This document shows, one piece after another, positions 62,759 to 64,000 of a stretch of DNA of 64,000 nt; the stretch's first letter is position 1, and the number at the start of each line of letters is the position of its first letter. Source of the DNA: JAGQRJ01 sp041402045. Lineage in GTDB: Bacteria; Planctomycetota; J058. Under the pieces are notes generated by a model. The model did no database searches and was not told the origin of the DNA. It was given only the letters and a program-made list of their open reading frames with translations. Location of the stretch: contig JAWKSZ010000029.1 of NCBI GenBank assembly GCA_041402045.1, forward strand, positions 1-64,000. Direction: 5' to 3'. The translations under genes and the position numbers were made by a program.

Positions 62759-63843
62759 GGCGCGCGCTCCTCGCCCTCGGCGTCGGTGGACGTCGTGGCG
62801 TCGTCGGGCAGCTCGGGGTCGGGCAGGCGCTGGGTGAACTCCAGCCCGCCCGAGCCCGCGGGGCGCTGTTCGGGGTCGGGGGTCTCGATCATGGAGTCCT
62901 CCCCGCCGAAGTCGACGGGGTCGGCCTCCGAGTCGGGGGCGTGGGGGTCGTAGGGGGCGAGCAGGTCGGCGGTGGTCAGGAGCTCGCCGTCGGGCTCCGG
63001 CTCCGGGTCCGGCTCGCGCAGGTCCTCGTCGTCGCCCAGATCGCGGTAGATCGGGATCTCGTCGGTCGAGCGGCCCACCACCCGCTTGGGCTGGGGCCCC
63101 TGGGCCTGCACCGGCTGGGTCTCGGGCGGCTCGCCCAGGGCGGCGCGCACCGCGGCGCGGGCCGAGTCGGGGTCCAGCCCCTGGCGAGACGACTCGCTCG
63201 CCAGCAGCAGCTCCGCGGCGCCGGCCTCGTCGGAGTCGGCGTGCTCGGCGACCTCGTCGGCCAGCTCGTCGGCGTGGTCGACGTAGAGCTCGTCGGGCAT
63301 GAACACGCCCTCCGCCGCGCGCAGCAGGCAGCGCACCGTGATCAGCGCGAGGCCCAGCGGGACGACGAGCAGGAACGGCCAGCGGTAGACCTTCAGGTCC
63401 AGGGCGGCCACCGTGAACATGGGCAGGGTGCGCGGGATCTGGCTCTTGATCAGGTAGACCAGGACCAGCCCCAGGAGCAGCGCCGTGACCGCAGCGGTCA
63501 CGAGGCTGATCACCACCCCGAGCCGGCGCCGCCCCTTCGGAGGCAAGAACTTGGGCACGGCCTCGATCGCGATGTGCCGACCCTCGGCCGTCGCCAGGCT
63601 GGCGCCCAGCATGCCGACCCAGATCACGAGGTTGCGCGTGATCGTGTCGAACCACCCCACCGGCTGGAACACCTCGCCCTGGAACTGGCGCAGGAAGACC
63701 TGCACGAAGGCGAGCAGGATCATGAGCGCCAGGCTCAGCGCGCACACGCCGACCTCGGCCTGCTGCACGGCCGCGTCGACCTTGCGCAGCTTCAGCAACG
63801 CTTGAACCACCGGGGGGTGCGCAGCAGCCGAGTCGGACGTCAT
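62755..63843 (-). CDS. TRAP transporter small permease (DctQ-like) with long acidic tail
   Basis: A 362-aa protein. The first ~190 residues hold the four-span DctQ domain (FQPVGWFDTITRNLVIWVGMLGASLATAEGRHIAIE is shortened here to its key parts: WFDTITRNLVIWVG and TAEGRHIAIE). The remaining ~170 residues are acidic, Pro-rich and probably cytoplasmic or periplasmic disordered sequence, unusual for this family. It is the second gene of the transporter operon, 10 nt after the partial upstream gene. Confidence 0.88.
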   Translation of the reverse strand: MTSDSAAAHPPVVQALLKLRKVDAAVQQAEVGVCALSLALMILLAFVQVFLRQFQGEVFQPVGWFDTITRNLVIWVGMLGASLATAEGRHIAIEAVPKFLPPKGRRRLGVVISLVTAAVTALLLGLVLVYLIKSQIPRTLPMFTVAALDLKVYRWPFLLVVPLGLALITVRCLLRAAEGVFMPDELYVDHADELADEVAEHADSDEAGAAELLLASESSRQGLDPDSARAAVRAALGEPPETQPVQAQGPQPKRVVGRSTDEIPIYRDLGDDEDLREPDPEPEPDGELLTTADLLAPYDPHAPDSEADPVDFGGEDSMIETPDPEQRPAGSGGLEFTQRLPDPELPDDATTSTDAEGEERAP

Positions 63844-63853
63844 GCGCGAGGGC

Positions 63854-64000
63854 TTACTTGCCGGACTCGGCGCGGCGGGCCTCGAGGATCCCGCGGACCT
63901 TGTCCAGGGTCTCCTGCGAGTAGAGGCTGCCGACCATTTCGTCGGCGGTCTTCTTGCCGAGCTCCAGGTAGCGGGGCATCTCCTCCTCGGGGATCGGGAT
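63854..64000 (-). CDS. C-terminus of probable TRAP solute-binding protein (DctP-like), cut by window end
   Basis: Only 48 residues are visible, reading IPIPEEEMPRYLELGKKTAD and ending LEARRAESGK before TAA. The sequence is helical and charged, as at the C-terminus of DctP proteins, but the main support is position: it directly precedes the two TRAP permease genes. Confidence 0.55.
   Translation of the reverse strand: MPIPEEEMPRYLELGKKTADEMVGSLYSQETLDKVRGILEARRAESGK

Noticed and set aside
59495..62953. Plus-strand ORF of 1152 codons opposite the TRAP genes
   Set aside because: Antisense of DctM-like transmembrane coding; the translation is Asp/Glu/Arg/His-rich with no recognisable domain.

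Overview
The window is about 70% G+C and densely coded on both strands. The gene content fits Planctomycetota best: an adjacent DUF1549/DUF1553-like and DUF1501 pair, many eukaryote-like Ser/Thr kinases, PrkA, HU with a Pro/Ala tail, DUF4388 repeats, and redoxin-heme-monooxygenase fusions. A high-GC myxobacterium-like lineage is the main alternative. No rRNA, tRNA, phage, plasmid or CRISPR locus was seen, so this is chromosomal sequence.

Layout. 1-4.5 kb: partial endonuclease/exonuclease/phosphatase gene, mutL, an SDR oxidoreductase and a TetR regulator. 4.5-13.8 kb: a probable electron-transfer locus, made of a 26-haem c-type cytochrome convergent with an overlapping pair encoding a ferredoxin/FAD/NAD(P) oxidoreductase and a His-rich membrane protein with a long repetitive N-terminus. 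A RAYT-like Y1 transposase remnant and a 24-bp minisatellite lie between them. 14-18 kb: DUF1549-like and DUF1501 secreted proteins. 18-21 kb: hemA overlapping a histidine kinase and a response regulator. 21-24 kb: enoyl-CoA hydratase and glutamate-synthase-like FMN protein, divergent across two inverted copies of a structured repeat. 24-28.4 kb: prkA divergent from rdgC-like, hypothetical and macro-domain genes, with a MITE at the prkA stop codon. 28.5-31 kb: mnmA, PH-like and RING-like genes. 31-36 kb: tandem kinases with Sel1-like regions. 36-40 kb: TetR, lipoprotein, redoxin/haem/monooxygenase. 40-47.6 kb: AurF-like diiron protein, carbamoyl/amide hydrolases, kinase, M23 peptidase, thiolase. 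47.7-49.3 kb: rhomboid-like protein and HU. 49.5-56.1 kb: nitrogen control (HD-GYP, glnD and ptsN opposite PII and glnA). 56.5-59.3 kb: NERD-kinase and DUF4388 protein. 59.3-64 kb: TRAP transporter with enlarged membrane subunits, cut by the window end.

Main observations. (1) A dispersed intergenic element made of successive hairpins occurs at three loci, with compensatory changes in its first stem. (2) A ~157-bp MITE with near-perfect inverted ends sits in the TAG stop codon of prkA. (3) A TANNNT -10-like hexamer lies exactly 6 nt upstream of six start codons, implying widespread leaderless transcription. (4) The 26-haem cytochrome, FeS-flavoprotein and cytochrome-b-like protein look like an undescribed electron conduit. 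(5) The PII protein beside glnD and glnA has a divergent T-loop and ATP-binding loop. (6) At least six apparent frameshifts sit at short G or C runs, which suggests sequencing indels, although slippage within the 42-bp coding repeat could be real.
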